From Treponema sp. (lineage in GTDB: Bacteria; Spirochaetota; Spirochaetia; Treponematales; Treponemataceae): a DNA stretch of 64,000 bases. Below the pieces are notes generated by a model. It worked only from the letters and a program-made list of their open reading frames with translations, searched no databases and was not told the DNA's origin. Each line of letters begins with the position of its first letter. Position 1 is the stretch's first letter. Made by a program: the position numbers and the translations under genes. This document shows positions 18,415 through 29,044 of this stretch, in pieces. The stretch is from assembly GCA_024696155.1 (NCBI GenBank), contig JAILHD010000056.1, positions 1 through 64,000 on the forward strand, given 5' to 3'.

Positions 18415-19674
18415 TTACTTTTCTATATGTGCAGCGCCAACCTTACGGATATTCATAAGGTAAACATTCTTTTCGCCCACAAATTTTCCCATATATTTGA
18501 TGTAATTCTGAACACTTTCGCTTGGAAGAATTGCCATAATAACGCCGGCAAATCCACCACCGTGAACACGGCAAACACCTTTACCAATCTTATTAATAAA
18601 CTGAGTTGTAAGAGCAAGGCAGAGAGAAATCTTCTGTTCTTCAGGATGAGCATTTACATAGCAGTTCTGCAAAAGTTCAAATGATGAACGGCCAGATGCA
18701 TCAACAAGCTTCAAAATCTTTTCGCCATCATCTTTTGCAATTGCCTCTGCCATCTGCTCTACACGGTTAGTCTCGTTAAAGAAGTGGAAAGCACGAAGAA
18801 GTGCACGGTCGTTACCAAGTTTACCAATAAGCTCTGGTGTTTTTTCAAGAAGCTTTTCTACACTTGAACCACAAAGGTTTTCTACACCAAGTTCTTTTGC
18901 AACAAGGCGCATTTCGCCAGGAACGCTTGAATATTCAGCGCTTAAATCTGCGTGTCCTTTTCCTGTATTTACGATTACGATGTCATATCCGTATTTCTTA
19001 AAGTCCAGATCGATTTTTTCGTATTCAACAGTACCGTTATTAAAGCTCTTAGAAAAATCAAGTTTAATAGCCCCGCCAGCTGCACAAGCCATCTGATCCA
19101 TAAGACCAGAAGCCTTGCACCAGTAAACATTTTCTGCACTCTGGCCAATTTTTGCGTAATCTACAATGCTGAGTTTATTTTCATTAAAGAAATAGTTGAT
19201 TACAGAGCAGACAAGCATTTCAAATGCAGCAGAAGAACTTACGCCTGCACTTGCAATTACAGTTGTAGATGTATAAAGATTAAATCCTCCAACCTTGTGA
19301 CCAAAGTTCTGAATTGCTTTTACCATTCCTGCAACCAGAGAAAGGCTTCCCTGACACTTTGGAACGTTGACTACATCCTTTATATTAAATTTTACAACTT
19401 CGTCAAAGCCTTCGCTAAGAATATTAATTTCGTCAGTTCCGTTAGGATATGCAGCACCAATTGTATCAAGAGTGATGCTTCCGGCAATTACTTTACCGCC
19501 ATTATGATCTGTGTGGTTTCCAATTACTTCTGTACGTCCAGGAGAAGTAAAAAACTCCATTTTGTCTGAACCATATGCTTTTGTAAAAAGTGAAGAAAGA
19601 TTTTCAAAGCGTTCAGCAGCTTTATCTGAATTTCCGTAAATATTTTCCAATGCTTTTTTTGATGGTGTCATCAT
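18415..19674 (-). CDS. galK: Galactokinase
   Basis: FFTSPGRTEVIGNHTDHNGGKVIAGSI; ASAGVSSSAAFEMLV; GKGVCRVHGGGFAGVIMAIL. Confidence 0.95.
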   Translation of the reverse strand: MMTPSKKALENIYGNSDKAAERFENLSSLFTKAYGSDKMEFFTSPGRTEVIGNHTDHNGGKVIAGSITLDTIGAAYPNGTDEINILSEGFDEVVKFNIKDVVNVPKCQGSLSLVAGMVKAIQNFGHKVGGFNLYTSTTVIASAGVSSSAAFEMLVCSVINYFFNENKLSIVDYAKIGQSAENVYWCKASGLMDQMACAAGGAIKLDFSKSFNNGTVEYEKIDLDFKKYGYDIVIVNTGKGHADLSAEYSSVPGEMRLVAKELGVENLCGSSVEKLLEKTPELIGKLGNDRALLRAFHFFNETNRVEQMAEAIAKDDGEKILKLVDASGRSSFELLQNCYVNAHPEEQKISLCLALTTQFINKIGKGVCRVHGGGFAGVIMAILPSESVQNYIKYMGKFVGEKNVYLMNIRKVGAAHIEK

Positions 19675-19841
19675 GAAATCTCCTGTGGAAGCGAGCCGGT
19701 CAGAGCTCGCGGTGTTCTATAGCAAAGCGTTAAAAAAAATTGTAATGCAGCAATTTTTTAGCTTTACCATTTCTATTATAAGTGCTATTTTGCGCTTTTC
19801 CATAATAAAATTAGCAATTAGTGAGGATTATATTGAGAAAA

Positions 19842-20684
19842 TTAGTCAGATAAAGCTTTTTCTACCTGTTCAATGATTACATCAGGTGTAGAAGCGCCGG
19901 CAGTAATGCCTACCCTCTTAAATGCAAAAAATTCCTGCGGAATTTCTTCTGCACTCTGAATATGCGCTGCGTGAGCACAGTTTTTTTGCGCTGTCTGAAA
20001 AAGCCTTATAGTATTTGCACTGTTTTTTCCGCCAACAACAAGAACTCCGTCAACATTTTTGCAAAGTTCCACAAGCGAATCCTGACGTTCCTTTGTTGCC
20101 GGGCAGATTGTATTATTAATTTTAAGATTCTTGTATTTTTGCCCTACGATTTCAGAGATTTTTTCAAACTGAACAGGGCTAAAGGTTGTCTGACTTAATA
20201 AAACGGCTTCTCCACTGCCTTCTTTTAGCGCACGGGCATCCTCTTCATTCTGCAAAAGAATAAACTCGCCTTCTGCATAGCCCGCAATTCCCTTTACTTC
20301 TCCGTGATTGCTGTCGCCGGTAAGAATAATTATTTTTCCTTTTGCAGAAGCCTTCTGAACAGTAATCTGATTGGCATTTACGCGCGGGCAGGTGGCATTT
20401 ATGATTGTACAGTTTTTGTCTTCAAGGATTTTTGTTATAGAAGGAGAAACTCCGTGAGCACGAATAATTACAACACTCTGTGGTTCAACCCGGTCTAAAT
20501 CATCTTCTGAAAGAATTTCAAGACCTTTGTCTTTAAGATTTTGCAGAACAATTTCATTATGAATTAAAGGCCCCAGAGAATATACTTTTTTCCCTGAATA
20601 ATATTCCAGTGCCTTCTCCGCATATTCAACGGCTCGTCTAACTCCAAAACAAAATCCCAGAACACTGGCTCTCTTTACTTCCAT
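19842..20684 (-). CDS. ispH: 4-hydroxy-3-methylbut-2-enyl diphosphate reductase
   Basis: MEVKRASVLGFCFGVRRAVEYAEKAL, GPLIHNEIV, RAHGVSPS, NATCPRV, TAGASTPDVIIEQV. Start moved to MEVKRAS; the longer listed start reads through the secF terminator. Confidence 0.93.
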   Translation of the reverse strand: MEVKRASVLGFCFGVRRAVEYAEKALEYYSGKKVYSLGPLIHNEIVLQNLKDKGLEILSEDDLDRVEPQSVVIIRAHGVSPSITKILEDKNCTIINATCPRVNANQITVQKASAKGKIIILTGDSNHGEVKGIAGYAEGEFILLQNEEDARALKEGSGEAVLLSQTTFSPVQFEKISEIVGQKYKNLKINNTICPATKERQDSLVELCKNVDGVLVVGGKNSANTIRLFQTAQKNCAHAAHIQSAEEIPQEFFAFKRVGITAGASTPDVIIEQVEKALSD

Positions 20685-20696
20685 AAAATTGATTAT

Positions 20697-20736
20697 AGCA
20701 AAAAAAAAGTGCAGAAGAAACATCTTCTGCACTTTT
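20697..20736 (-). terminator. Rho-independent terminator after secDF
   Basis: AAAAGTGCAGAAGA-AACA-TCTTCTGCACTTTT perfect 14-bp stem with A-run (minus-strand U tract). Confidence 0.85.
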
Positions 20737-20753
20737 AATCACCTTACTGGCAA

Positions 20754-21968
20754 TTACTCGTCAGCCTTTACGTTTTTAAGCGAGTGATGAACACCAAACT
20801 CTGGGCGCCATGTACGGCGGAAGAGCTGGATAAATCCGCTTGAAATAAAGATAGATGAATACATACCGCTAAGTAAACCAACAATCAAAGCCAAAGAGAA
20901 GTCTTTGATACTTCCTGTTGTGAATACGTACAAAGAAACAACAGCAAACAAAGTTGTTACAGTTGTCAAAATTGAGCGTACCAATGTATCAGAAAGTGAC
21001 TGATTCAAAATTGGTGTGAATGTTTTTACGTCATTCATGTATGTAAGGTTGTAACGAATACGGTCAAGAATTACGACAGTAGCGTTGATTGAGTAACCAA
21101 TAATTGTAAGAACAGCAGCAAGAACTGTAGTTGTAAATTCCATCTGTGTCCAAACAATGAAAGTAATCATAATCAATGTATCGTGAATCAAGGCAATTAC
21201 AGATCCAAGGGCAAAGTCCCAGTGGAAGCGAACTGCAGCATAAATCCAGATCAAAGCAACTGTAAGTACAAACATAAGAAGAGACTTCATTGCAATTGAG
21301 TTAGACATGCTTGAACCAATAAAGTCAGTTTTTACGATTGCTACGTTAGAAGCACCAAAAACTGAATAAAGGTGAGCGTTTACAGATTCCTGCATTTCGT
21401 TCTGAGAAGTACCTTCAGAAGTACCCATACGAATCTGGTAGCTGGCATCTGCACCCTGACCAAGCTGTTTTACATCAATACCCTGCAAATCGCTCAAAGC
21501 AGAACGAACATCGTCAGTTGTAATTTCAGAAGTTCCTGCCGGGTAAACATAAAGAACATTTGATGTAAGCTGATTAGTAGCAGCAGAATTCAAGAACAAC
21601 TTAGTAGATGGGAACGAACCATTCTTTACTACAACGTTTACACCAGAAACTTTATTCATTTCGTTTGCAAGAGCCTCTACAGTTGTAAATTCTGCAAAGT
21701 TGAATGAACGAGTTTCATTTACGGCACCAAGACCAGAAATTACAAGGTCAAGCTGACCAGCAGACAAATCCATAGCAACTTTTGCAGAACCTTCATAAGT
21801 AACTTCTGCAACAGGAGGAGCTACGCGAACCTCTTCTATAAGACCAGGTTTAAAGTCGATACCAAAGTTAATTCCTTTTGTAATAAAGCCTGCAATTCCA
21901 AAAACAATAACAAGAATGCTCAAAACTGCACAAGGAATAAAACCTTTATTAAAATTTAATCTTTTCAT
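20754..21968 (-). CDS. secF: Protein translocase subunit SecF
   Basis: GINFGIDFKPG, VRFHWDFALGSVIALIHDTLIM, GYSINATVVILDRIRYN. Confidence 0.92.
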   Translation of the reverse strand: MKRLNFNKGFIPCAVLSILVIVFGIAGFITKGINFGIDFKPGLIEEVRVAPPVAEVTYEGSAKVAMDLSAGQLDLVISGLGAVNETRSFNFAEFTTVEALANEMNKVSGVNVVVKNGSFPSTKLFLNSAATNQLTSNVLYVYPAGTSEITTDDVRSALSDLQGIDVKQLGQGADASYQIRMGTSEGTSQNEMQESVNAHLYSVFGASNVAIVKTDFIGSSMSNSIAMKSLLMFVLTVALIWIYAAVRFHWDFALGSVIALIHDTLIMITFIVWTQMEFTTTVLAAVLTIIGYSINATVVILDRIRYNLTYMNDVKTFTPILNQSLSDTLVRSILTTVTTLFAVVSLYVFTTGSIKDFSLALIVGLLSGMYSSIFISSGFIQLFRRTWRPEFGVHHSLKNVKADE

Positions 21969-23713
21969 TGTTTAATCCCCCAGCCGATGCTTACTTTTTT
22001 AGCATGAAGCACATCTGTATCAAAGTCGAACATAAGGCGTGATACAAACAATGCTGTAAATACAGAAGAAACAACACCAATTGCCAAAGAAACAGCAAAT
22101 CCCTGGATTGCACCAGTTCCAAGCTGGCTCAAGAAGATAGCAGCGATAAATGTTGTGATGTTAGAGTCCATAATTGCCCAGAACGCATTGTCAAAACCAA
22201 TAGAGATTGCAGCAACACGTGATTTACCCTGACGCAATTCTTCTTTAATGCGTTCAAAAATAAGTACGTTAGCATCTACTGCCATACCAATTGTAAGAAT
22301 CATACCAGCAATAGAAGATAGTGTAAGAGTCAAATTGAAAGCAGAAAGGACAGAGAACATAATGTAAAGGTTCAAAACCTGAGCAACAACTGCGTTAATA
22401 CCTGACGCGTGATAGAACAACAAAAGGAATACAAGAATAAGGCTAAGACCAAGGGCAATAGCAAAAATACCCTGGTGAATTGCCTGTTCTCCCAAGCTTG
22501 CGCCGATTACCTGCTGGCTTTCAACTTCAAGAGGAACTTCAAGCCATGCTGACTGCAAAACCTTTTTAATGTTGTTTGCTTCGTCATAGCTGAAACCTCC
22601 GCTCAAAGAAACGCTTCCGCCTGTAATGGCAGTTTTAATTGTTGCGTTAGATTTTACTTTGTTGTCACTTACGATAGCCAGATTCTGACCAACGTGTGCT
22701 CCAGTAAATTCTGCAAAAATTTCAGCACCTTCATCATCAAGCATGAATGCAACTTCAGGCTGATTTGTGATTGTGTCTGCGCGAACTTCTGCAGATTTAA
22801 TATGTTTACCTTCAAGAGCAATTTCCTTCTTTACTACAACGTAGTCGTAACGCTCATCAAGACCGTAAGCATCTTTTGTATATTCGCCAAATACTTCGCA
22901 GTCTTCTGGAATGATAGATTTATCCATCAATTCACCAACAGCGTTGAAAGTAGAAGTTGGGTGCTGATAGTAGTAATTTTTGAATGCCTGAGTAGCTTCT
23001 GAATCTACCAGACGGAAGTTCAAAAGACCTTTACCCATAATCAATGTAGTGATTGTGTCTGCCTGAGCAGCACCAGGAATTTCAATATAAATGCGATCTT
23101 CACCCTGCTGACGAACAGTAGGAGAAGTAAGACCAAATTTGTCGATACGGCTTGTAAGATTTTCAATAGCGTTAGCCATTGCTTCTTTTTTGAAGTCAGC
23201 TACAGGCTGGTTGATATTTTCTACACCAGTTGCTTCTACAGCTGCATCAAGGTCAGCGCGAACGATAACGTTCATACCACCAGAAAGGTCAAGACCAAGT
23301 TTTACAGAATTCTCATAGTATTTTTTTGCTTTGAGAATGTTGTCGCGGTAGCGTGCCTGAATTACATCAAGAATTTCAAGTTCGCTGTCATAAGCAGAAA
23401 CAACGTCAATAACAGTCATGTCTTTTGGCGCTTTCTTTCCTAACAACTTATATTTCTTAGCTGCGTCTTTTTCCAGCCAAGATAACTCTTCTGCAATTTT
23501 TGCCGAAGAATCTGTTGATGCCAATGCTTTTATTGCCTTAACATCTTCACCTGCTTTTGCAGTTGCAAAGTCTTTGATATTCTCTGTTGAACCAAGAGCC
23601 AGTGCCTGAACTTCTTTAGGAGTTCTTCCGTACCAGCTGATTGATGGCCAAAGGAAAACAAAGCAAAGTGCAAGTACTGCAAGCAGAAGTACTAAACGTG
23701 AGCGTTTGTTCAT
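21965..23713 (-). CDS. secD: Protein translocase subunit SecD
   Basis: GLDLSGGMNVIVRAD, LTIGMAVDANVLIFERIKEELRQG; overlaps secF by 4 bp. Confidence 0.94.
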   Translation of the reverse strand: MNKRSRLVLLLAVLALCFVFLWPSISWYGRTPKEVQALALGSTENIKDFATAKAGEDVKAIKALASTDSSAKIAEELSWLEKDAAKKYKLLGKKAPKDMTVIDVVSAYDSELEILDVIQARYRDNILKAKKYYENSVKLGLDLSGGMNVIVRADLDAAVEATGVENINQPVADFKKEAMANAIENLTSRIDKFGLTSPTVRQQGEDRIYIEIPGAAQADTITTLIMGKGLLNFRLVDSEATQAFKNYYYQHPTSTFNAVGELMDKSIIPEDCEVFGEYTKDAYGLDERYDYVVVKKEIALEGKHIKSAEVRADTITNQPEVAFMLDDEGAEIFAEFTGAHVGQNLAIVSDNKVKSNATIKTAITGGSVSLSGGFSYDEANNIKKVLQSAWLEVPLEVESQQVIGASLGEQAIHQGIFAIALGLSLILVFLLLFYHASGINAVVAQVLNLYIMFSVLSAFNLTLTLSSIAGMILTIGMAVDANVLIFERIKEELRQGKSRVAAISIGFDNAFWAIMDSNITTFIAAIFLSQLGTGAIQGFAVSLAIGVVSSVFTALFVSRLMFDFDTDVLHAKKVSIGWGIKQ

Positions 23714-23734
23714 TTTTTTATTTTCCCCAATTAT

Positions 23735-24157
23735 TTATTTTTCTTCAGTTGCTGCAGGAGCTTCTGCTGTTTCTGAAGATTTTTTGCTTTTTTTAGATGC
23801 CTTTGCTTCGGCTTCTGCTGCCTTTTCAGCATCAGTTTTTTCTACGCTTGAAATTGCAGAGCGATTGAATTCAAGTTTTGTATTTTCGTCAACTTTTACA
23901 ATTACAGTCTTTTCTTTTACAGAAGAGATTGTTCCGTGAATACCACCGATAGTGATTACTTTATCACCCTTCTTCAATGCTGCGAGCATTTTTTCAGTTT
24001 CTTTCTGTTTCTTGTTCTGTGGACGAATCAAGAAGAAATAGAAGATAACAATGATTAATAAAAATGGTAAAAGAGTGCCAGTTAAAGCACCTGTTGTTGA
24101 AGCACTTCCTGCAGTACCAGCTGCCTGAAGCAAAGAAACGAATGACATATATCCCAT
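23735..24157 (-). CDS. yajC: Preprotein translocase subunit YajC
   Basis: LLIIVIFYFFLIRPQNKKQKETEKMLAALKKGDKVITIGGIHGTI. Confidence 0.94.
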   Translation of the reverse strand: MGYMSFVSLLQAAGTAGSASTTGALTGTLLPFLLIIVIFYFFLIRPQNKKQKETEKMLAALKKGDKVITIGGIHGTISSVKEKTVIVKVDENTKLEFNRSAISSVEKTDAEKAAEAEAKASKKSKKSSETAEAPAATEEK

Positions 24158-24226
24158 CCTAAATTTTTTAAAATATGACCCAATAATAACTATTGTAAAT
24201 CAGTTATAAAAAATATCATTTATGGG

Positions 24227-25972
24227 CTATTTTATCAACTGAGTAAGAGCCTCATTCAGGCGGCGGATTGAAGAATCGTTTGGTTTTATGGCAACTACCT
24301 GGCGCAGATAATACTGTGCCTTTCGGTAATCATTTTTAGAATAATAGACTTGATAAAGGCGAAAAAGTGCATCGCTGTTGCGGGGATTAGAAATCAAAGA
24401 GGAACGAAGGTCTGCAAGAACAGTCTCTTCTGTAAGCTGCAGAAAACTTCTTCTATAATATAGATAACTTTTCATCTTTGATGATGAAGAATCTAAAAGC
24501 GAGTTGATATATTTTAAAACAAGATCACGGCTTCCATTTTCTGCATAGGCAAGCACATAAGCCTGCAAGACTTCTTCGTCATTCGGAAACTGAATCTGCA
24601 TCTTTTTAGCAAAATCAAAGGCTTCGCTCTTGCGGCGCAATTTAATGCATACTTCCACATAGTTTTTAATTATGTCGGCAGAAGGATTTTGAACATTTGC
24701 AAGTTTAGATGCAACTTCGTAGGCAGCTGCCCAGTTTTCGCGCTGAATAAGCCCCGAAAGTGCATAGCGCATTGCAGCAGTATTTTCCGGCTCAGAAGCA
24801 AGGATTTTTGCACAAAGTTCGTCGGCATATTTTCCTGCAACAGGAGCATCTGTTTCGGAAGAAATGCGGGCTGCAAGCATAAGAGCTTCTGTATTGTCCG
24901 GATAAAGCTGAAGGGCACGTTCTACAGTCTGAGTCGCTGTGGTTGTATTTTTACTCCAGTCCAGCTGAACTTTTGCGCGCAGAACAAGGTAATCTATTGA
25001 AGTGTCATTCTGCTTTGCATACATATCCAGAAGAGACACTGCGTGAATGTAGTCGTTCTTTTCTATAAGAATTTTTGCGCGGAACAGAACAAACTCCAGG
25101 TTGTTTGGAGTCTGCTGAAGAACGCGGGCTACATACTGCTCTGCAAGAGGCAAATCTCTTTTTGCAAAAGAAACATAGGCATTCATGCACAGTACATCAA
25201 TATCACTTGAATCAGAAGAACTGGAAAAAGAAGCTAAAATCTTATCTGTTTCTGCATATTTTTCAAAATGAAGCAGAACGCGTGCATAGGCAATTGCAAT
25301 TTCCTTAGAAAACTCAGAAGCGTTATAGGCAGTTCTAAAACATTCTTCTGCCCCACTAAAGTTATTCTTTTTAACGTAAGTAACACCCAAAAGATAAGAT
25401 GCCAGAACTGACGAAGGATTATAGAAAAGGGCTTCTTTACAGGCCTGTTCACATAAATCATAAGAATCCTGAGTAACAGAAGGACTTAAAATAACCAGGG
25501 CTGGAAGAATTATGCTTAAAAAATCAGATTTTCCTGTACTGGAATCAAAAATGCCGTTTCGGACAGAATCAATAGCACCAAGATAAAGATTGTCGGAAGG
25601 AAAAGAAACTGAATCCCAGGTAACTTTTTGCGAAGGCCAGGCAATCTGCATAATCTGAGTAGCAATTTCTATTAAAACCCTTTCGTTTTCTGCATATTCT
25701 CCGTTTGTGCGGTGCAGAGCCTGAACAGCTTTTCTTAGCGACTGAGGAGAACCAATTTCTACCTCAGCAATAACTGTAGGATCAATTTTGTAAAAATATG
25801 TTCGCTTTGCAGAAGGCAGTTTTACGTTATCTGTCCCGGAATATGCAGATGAAGATGCACCGCCATTATCCTTAGCTTTTTTCTTTTTTGCAGAATAAGC
25901 AGGCGCAGAGGCACAATAAGCTGCCACAGTTATGAGAAGAATAAGATTTTTAAAACACGTTTTAAAATTCAC
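24227..25972 (-). CDS. Tetratricopeptide-repeat protein, exported
   Basis: Signal peptide and repeated TPR-like helices (NPSSVLASYLLGVTYVKKNNFSGAEECFR; NYRKAQYYLRQVVAIKPND-like). Confidence 0.75.
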   Translation of the reverse strand: MNFKTCFKNLILLITVAAYCASAPAYSAKKKKAKDNGGASSSAYSGTDNVKLPSAKRTYFYKIDPTVIAEVEIGSPQSLRKAVQALHRTNGEYAENERVLIEIATQIMQIAWPSQKVTWDSVSFPSDNLYLGAIDSVRNGIFDSSTGKSDFLSIILPALVILSPSVTQDSYDLCEQACKEALFYNPSSVLASYLLGVTYVKKNNFSGAEECFRTAYNASEFSKEIAIAYARVLLHFEKYAETDKILASFSSSSDSSDIDVLCMNAYVSFAKRDLPLAEQYVARVLQQTPNNLEFVLFRAKILIEKNDYIHAVSLLDMYAKQNDTSIDYLVLRAKVQLDWSKNTTTATQTVERALQLYPDNTEALMLAARISSETDAPVAGKYADELCAKILASEPENTAAMRYALSGLIQRENWAAAYEVASKLANVQNPSADIIKNYVEVCIKLRRKSEAFDFAKKMQIQFPNDEEVLQAYVLAYAENGSRDLVLKYINSLLDSSSSKMKSYLYYRRSFLQLTEETVLADLRSSLISNPRNSDALFRLYQVYYSKNDYRKAQYYLRQVVAIKPNDSSIRRLNEALTQLIK

Positions 25973-25981
25973 TTAAACTTT

Positions 25982-26590
25982 TTATAACTCTTCGTCTGGG
26001 AACGGGTATTCCTCTTCCGCAAAATCGTCAGAGTCATCATCCTTTAAAACAAGTTCTTTGTGATCTTTTTGTAAAAAGTAAAAAAGAACAAAAATCACAA
26101 GAATTCCAACTATTAAAACCGGAGCTACAAAGTAAGACACAAAGGTGAATGAAACTTTTATGAGCTTTAACGAAAATAAAAAGTAGTAAAGGCTCATGAT
26201 TAAAAGAATCAAACCCGGAATTCCATAATTCAATTTTAACTTTTTATATTTATAACAACTGACAAGAATCAAATTTAATCCCGGAAAAACAGCGTAAAGC
26301 GGCCACACTGAAGAAAACTTAATATCCGGGCAAAACACAAAGAGTATGGAAACTAAACCGCAGACTAAAATCAGGCTGCCGGAAAAAACATGGTAAGGTC
26401 TTTTTGTTTTTGTAATTGCACAAAAGCCTATAAAACCGCCAATAATTGACTGACAAATAAGACAAGTTAGAATTGCTATGTTAGAAGGAATAAGAGTTCT
26501 GTCTGAAAAAAGAAACAGGAAGCCAAAAATTATGAAGAGAAATCCAAGTAAAATCAAAATATTTAAAACTTTAGCACAGCGCATGCTCAT
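25982..26590 (-). CDS. Hypothetical integral membrane protein
   Basis: About 6 hydrophobic helices and an acidic C-terminus. Confidence 0.55.
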   Translation of the reverse strand: MSMRCAKVLNILILLGFLFIIFGFLFLFSDRTLIPSNIAILTCLICQSIIGGFIGFCAITKTKRPYHVFSGSLILVCGLVSILFVFCPDIKFSSVWPLYAVFPGLNLILVSCYKYKKLKLNYGIPGLILLIMSLYYFLFSLKLIKVSFTFVSYFVAPVLIVGILVIFVLFYFLQKDHKELVLKDDDSDDFAEEEYPFPDEEL

Positions 26591-26707
26591 ATCCTTTTCT
26601 TAATTATAAAAGTTTAAACGATTTCGATTTTTTAAATGATTGCATATATAATATACAACCAAAAATCATTCTTTACAATAATAATTCGCTATGATAAATT
26701 TTATTTT

Positions 26708-27760
26708 ATGAAGAAAAATCGTTTACACTTTGCCACCATTATTTTATTTTTATTTACAATATTTTCGGCATGTAATCAGAATAATCACAATCAAAAAGAT
26801 GAAGATTTTTTTGCCATGCAGCAGAAATTTCAGGACATTCTTGATACCGCAGAATTAAACTCTCAACAGCGCTATTCAATCATAAATCAGATGGCAACAA
26901 ACTATCTGAATGTAAAAGATTATCAGGGACTCGTTCTCTTTCTTTCTGACTGGGTTGAACAGAACAAAGATGACATGTACAACTCTTACTGGCTTTTGAT
27001 GACGGCGTACGCCTATCTTTCTATGCGGGCAGAACCTGTTGCAGAATATTATTTTGACCGCATCTTGCAGCAGTACCAGGATTTACTTGTAAAAGGCAAA
27101 TCAATTCATTTTATGTGCCTCCAGAATCTTATTCAGATCAGTAAAACTCCAACACACAGAATCAAATATTTTAACGAGCTTATAAACAGATTCCCTAGTG
27201 ACGTAAACACAACCGAGCTTTACCTGCGCCTTGCAATGGAATACGAAAAAGACAGCCAGTGGAATCACGCTTTAAGAGCCTACACCGTTTTTCTTGAACA
27301 GCCAGACGCAACTACAATTCAGATTCCAGGCGAACCAGATGCCTATAAAAATGCCCGTCACCTTATAGACTACAATTCTTCCAGCAAAGACTGGACTTTT
27401 GAAAGTCTTGAGGCACTGGAAACAGCAATTAAAAAAGCTATCCGTAATTATGACTGGCGCTCTCTAGATAAATACAAGGCAAAGGTAAACTTCTTTTCTA
27501 TGTCATGGAAGCAGGATGAAATGGATGCAAACTCACAGGAAGAGTTTTCCATGAGGAGCTTTATGCGCGGTAACAGAATCCGTTTTGCAGACAGCCTTGA
27601 CCCTTCTTCTACACCAAGCGAGGCATACCTTCGCACAACGGGCTGGAGTACCTACGTTCCAGTATGGTATCTTTATTTTAGAAAGGTAAACTTCCCGCTT
27701 GATTCCGACATTCACGGAAACTGGGAATGGGCAGGAATTTACATGGGCGAAAAACTCTGA
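26708..27760 (+). CDS. Hypothetical lipoprotein (TPR-like)
   Basis: Start at MKKNRLHFATIILFLFTIFSAC (lipobox); helical repeats after it. Confidence 0.65.
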   Translation: MKKNRLHFATIILFLFTIFSACNQNNHNQKDEDFFAMQQKFQDILDTAELNSQQRYSIINQMATNYLNVKDYQGLVLFLSDWVEQNKDDMYNSYWLLMTAYAYLSMRAEPVAEYYFDRILQQYQDLLVKGKSIHFMCLQNLIQISKTPTHRIKYFNELINRFPSDVNTTELYLRLAMEYEKDSQWNHALRAYTVFLEQPDATTIQIPGEPDAYKNARHLIDYNSSSKDWTFESLEALETAIKKAIRNYDWRSLDKYKAKVNFFSMSWKQDEMDANSQEEFSMRSFMRGNRIRFADSLDPSSTPSEAYLRTTGWSTYVPVWYLYFRKVNFPLDSDIHGNWEWAGIYMGEKL

Positions 27761-27801
27761 TTTTTTCTGAGTTTGATTAAAAAACTGACGATAAAAAAGT
27801 A

Positions 27802-28998
27802 ATGAAAAAAACGATTTCTACTGCAATTTTGATTTCTCTTAGTACATTAGCACTTTGGGCAAACACACTGGAACCTGTATCTGCTGCGCAGGAATTTACT
27901 CATATTTTAGTTACTGTTAATGCCGCAGACACTTTTGACAATCACGAAAATTTTGATGCCCTGACACAGGAAGAAATCTTACAGGATCTTCAAAACGAGA
28001 TTCAGTCACTTGCTAAAAAAAAGCCATATATTCCACTCGACATTCCAGGTTCAGAGCGCCCTGAAGTTGAAAAAATCAGAAACCAGATTCTAAAATCTCC
28101 AAAATGGTCAAAACGCCTTTATGACGACCTTGAACGCGCCCAGGACTACCGCATTTTTGTGCGAAAGGCAGTAATGGATGCAGAACTTCCTCTGGTTCTG
28201 GAATATCTTCCGATGGTTGAATCAAACTACAATCCAAGTGCCCGCTCAAAATCTGGTGCAATCGGACTCTGGCAATTCATGGAAAACAGCGTTTCTAATT
28301 TTCTTGTTTTAAACGATTTTGTAGACGAACGCTACGACCCCTGGAAAGAAACAGATGCTGCAATCAAAAAACTTCAGGAAAATTACAGATTCTTTAAAGA
28401 CTGGCCGTTAGCATTAGGTGCCTACAACTGCGGTCTTGGTGCCATGAACAGAGCCCTAAAAAAATCGCCTGTAAAAGACTTCTGGTATCTTTCAAGCCAC
28501 GGCTACATCAGCCGCCAGACAGCGGATTACGTGCCAAAACTTTTAGCCATTGCAGACCTTGCAATCAACAGCGAATACTATGGCATTGACCTTCCAGACC
28601 ATCACGAAGAATTTGAAATCCTTGTAAACGAAAAAGAGGGTAACTTTGATTACATAAAAGTAAAAAAAGCCTACTCCATTAACCAGCTGGCCCAGGAAAT
28701 GAAGATGGATACAACAGTTTTAAAAAGACTGAATCCGTCTTACGTGCGAGGAATGACTCATCCTGCAAAAGAATGCCTTATCCGCCTGCCTTTGGGAATG
28801 GAACAGTCTGCGGTGGATGCCCTTAAACAGCTTTCGCCAATTGAATTTCCTTTTAAGTACACTGTAGTAAAAGGCGATTCTCTTTGGGCTATTTCCCGCC
28901 GTTTTGGAGTAAGCTTAAAATCACTTTGCGAGATTAACGACATCTCAGAAAACGCCATTTTAAAAATAGGAAAAACACTTTATATTCCCTCAAAATAA
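27802..28998 (+). CDS. Membrane-bound lytic murein transglycosylase (MltD-like) with C-terminal LysM
   Basis: LPMVESNYNPSARSKSGAIGLWQFM; LGAYNCGLGAMNRA; YTVVKGDSLWAISRRFGVSLKSLCEIN. Confidence 0.9.
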   Translation: MKKTISTAILISLSTLALWANTLEPVSAAQEFTHILVTVNAADTFDNHENFDALTQEEILQDLQNEIQSLAKKKPYIPLDIPGSERPEVEKIRNQILKSPKWSKRLYDDLERAQDYRIFVRKAVMDAELPLVLEYLPMVESNYNPSARSKSGAIGLWQFMENSVSNFLVLNDFVDERYDPWKETDAAIKKLQENYRFFKDWPLALGAYNCGLGAMNRALKKSPVKDFWYLSSHGYISRQTADYVPKLLAIADLAINSEYYGIDLPDHHEEFEILVNEKEGNFDYIKVKKAYSINQLAQEMKMDTTVLKRLNPSYVRGMTHPAKECLIRLPLGMEQSAVDALKQLSPIEFPFKYTVVKGDSLWAISRRFGVSLKSLCEINDISENAILKIGKTLYIPSK

Positions 28999-29044
28999 GC
29001 CGACACTCAAATAGAGATTGAAGTCGATTTTACGAGGAATATAA

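Noticed and set aside
18952-19569. 205-aa plus-strand ORF
   Set aside because: Antisense shadow of galK with Cys/Asn-rich composition and no RBS.
20685-20732. IspH N-terminal extension MQKMFLLHFFFAIINF
   Set aside because: Reads through the secDF terminator hairpin; MEVKRASVLGFCFG is the normal start.
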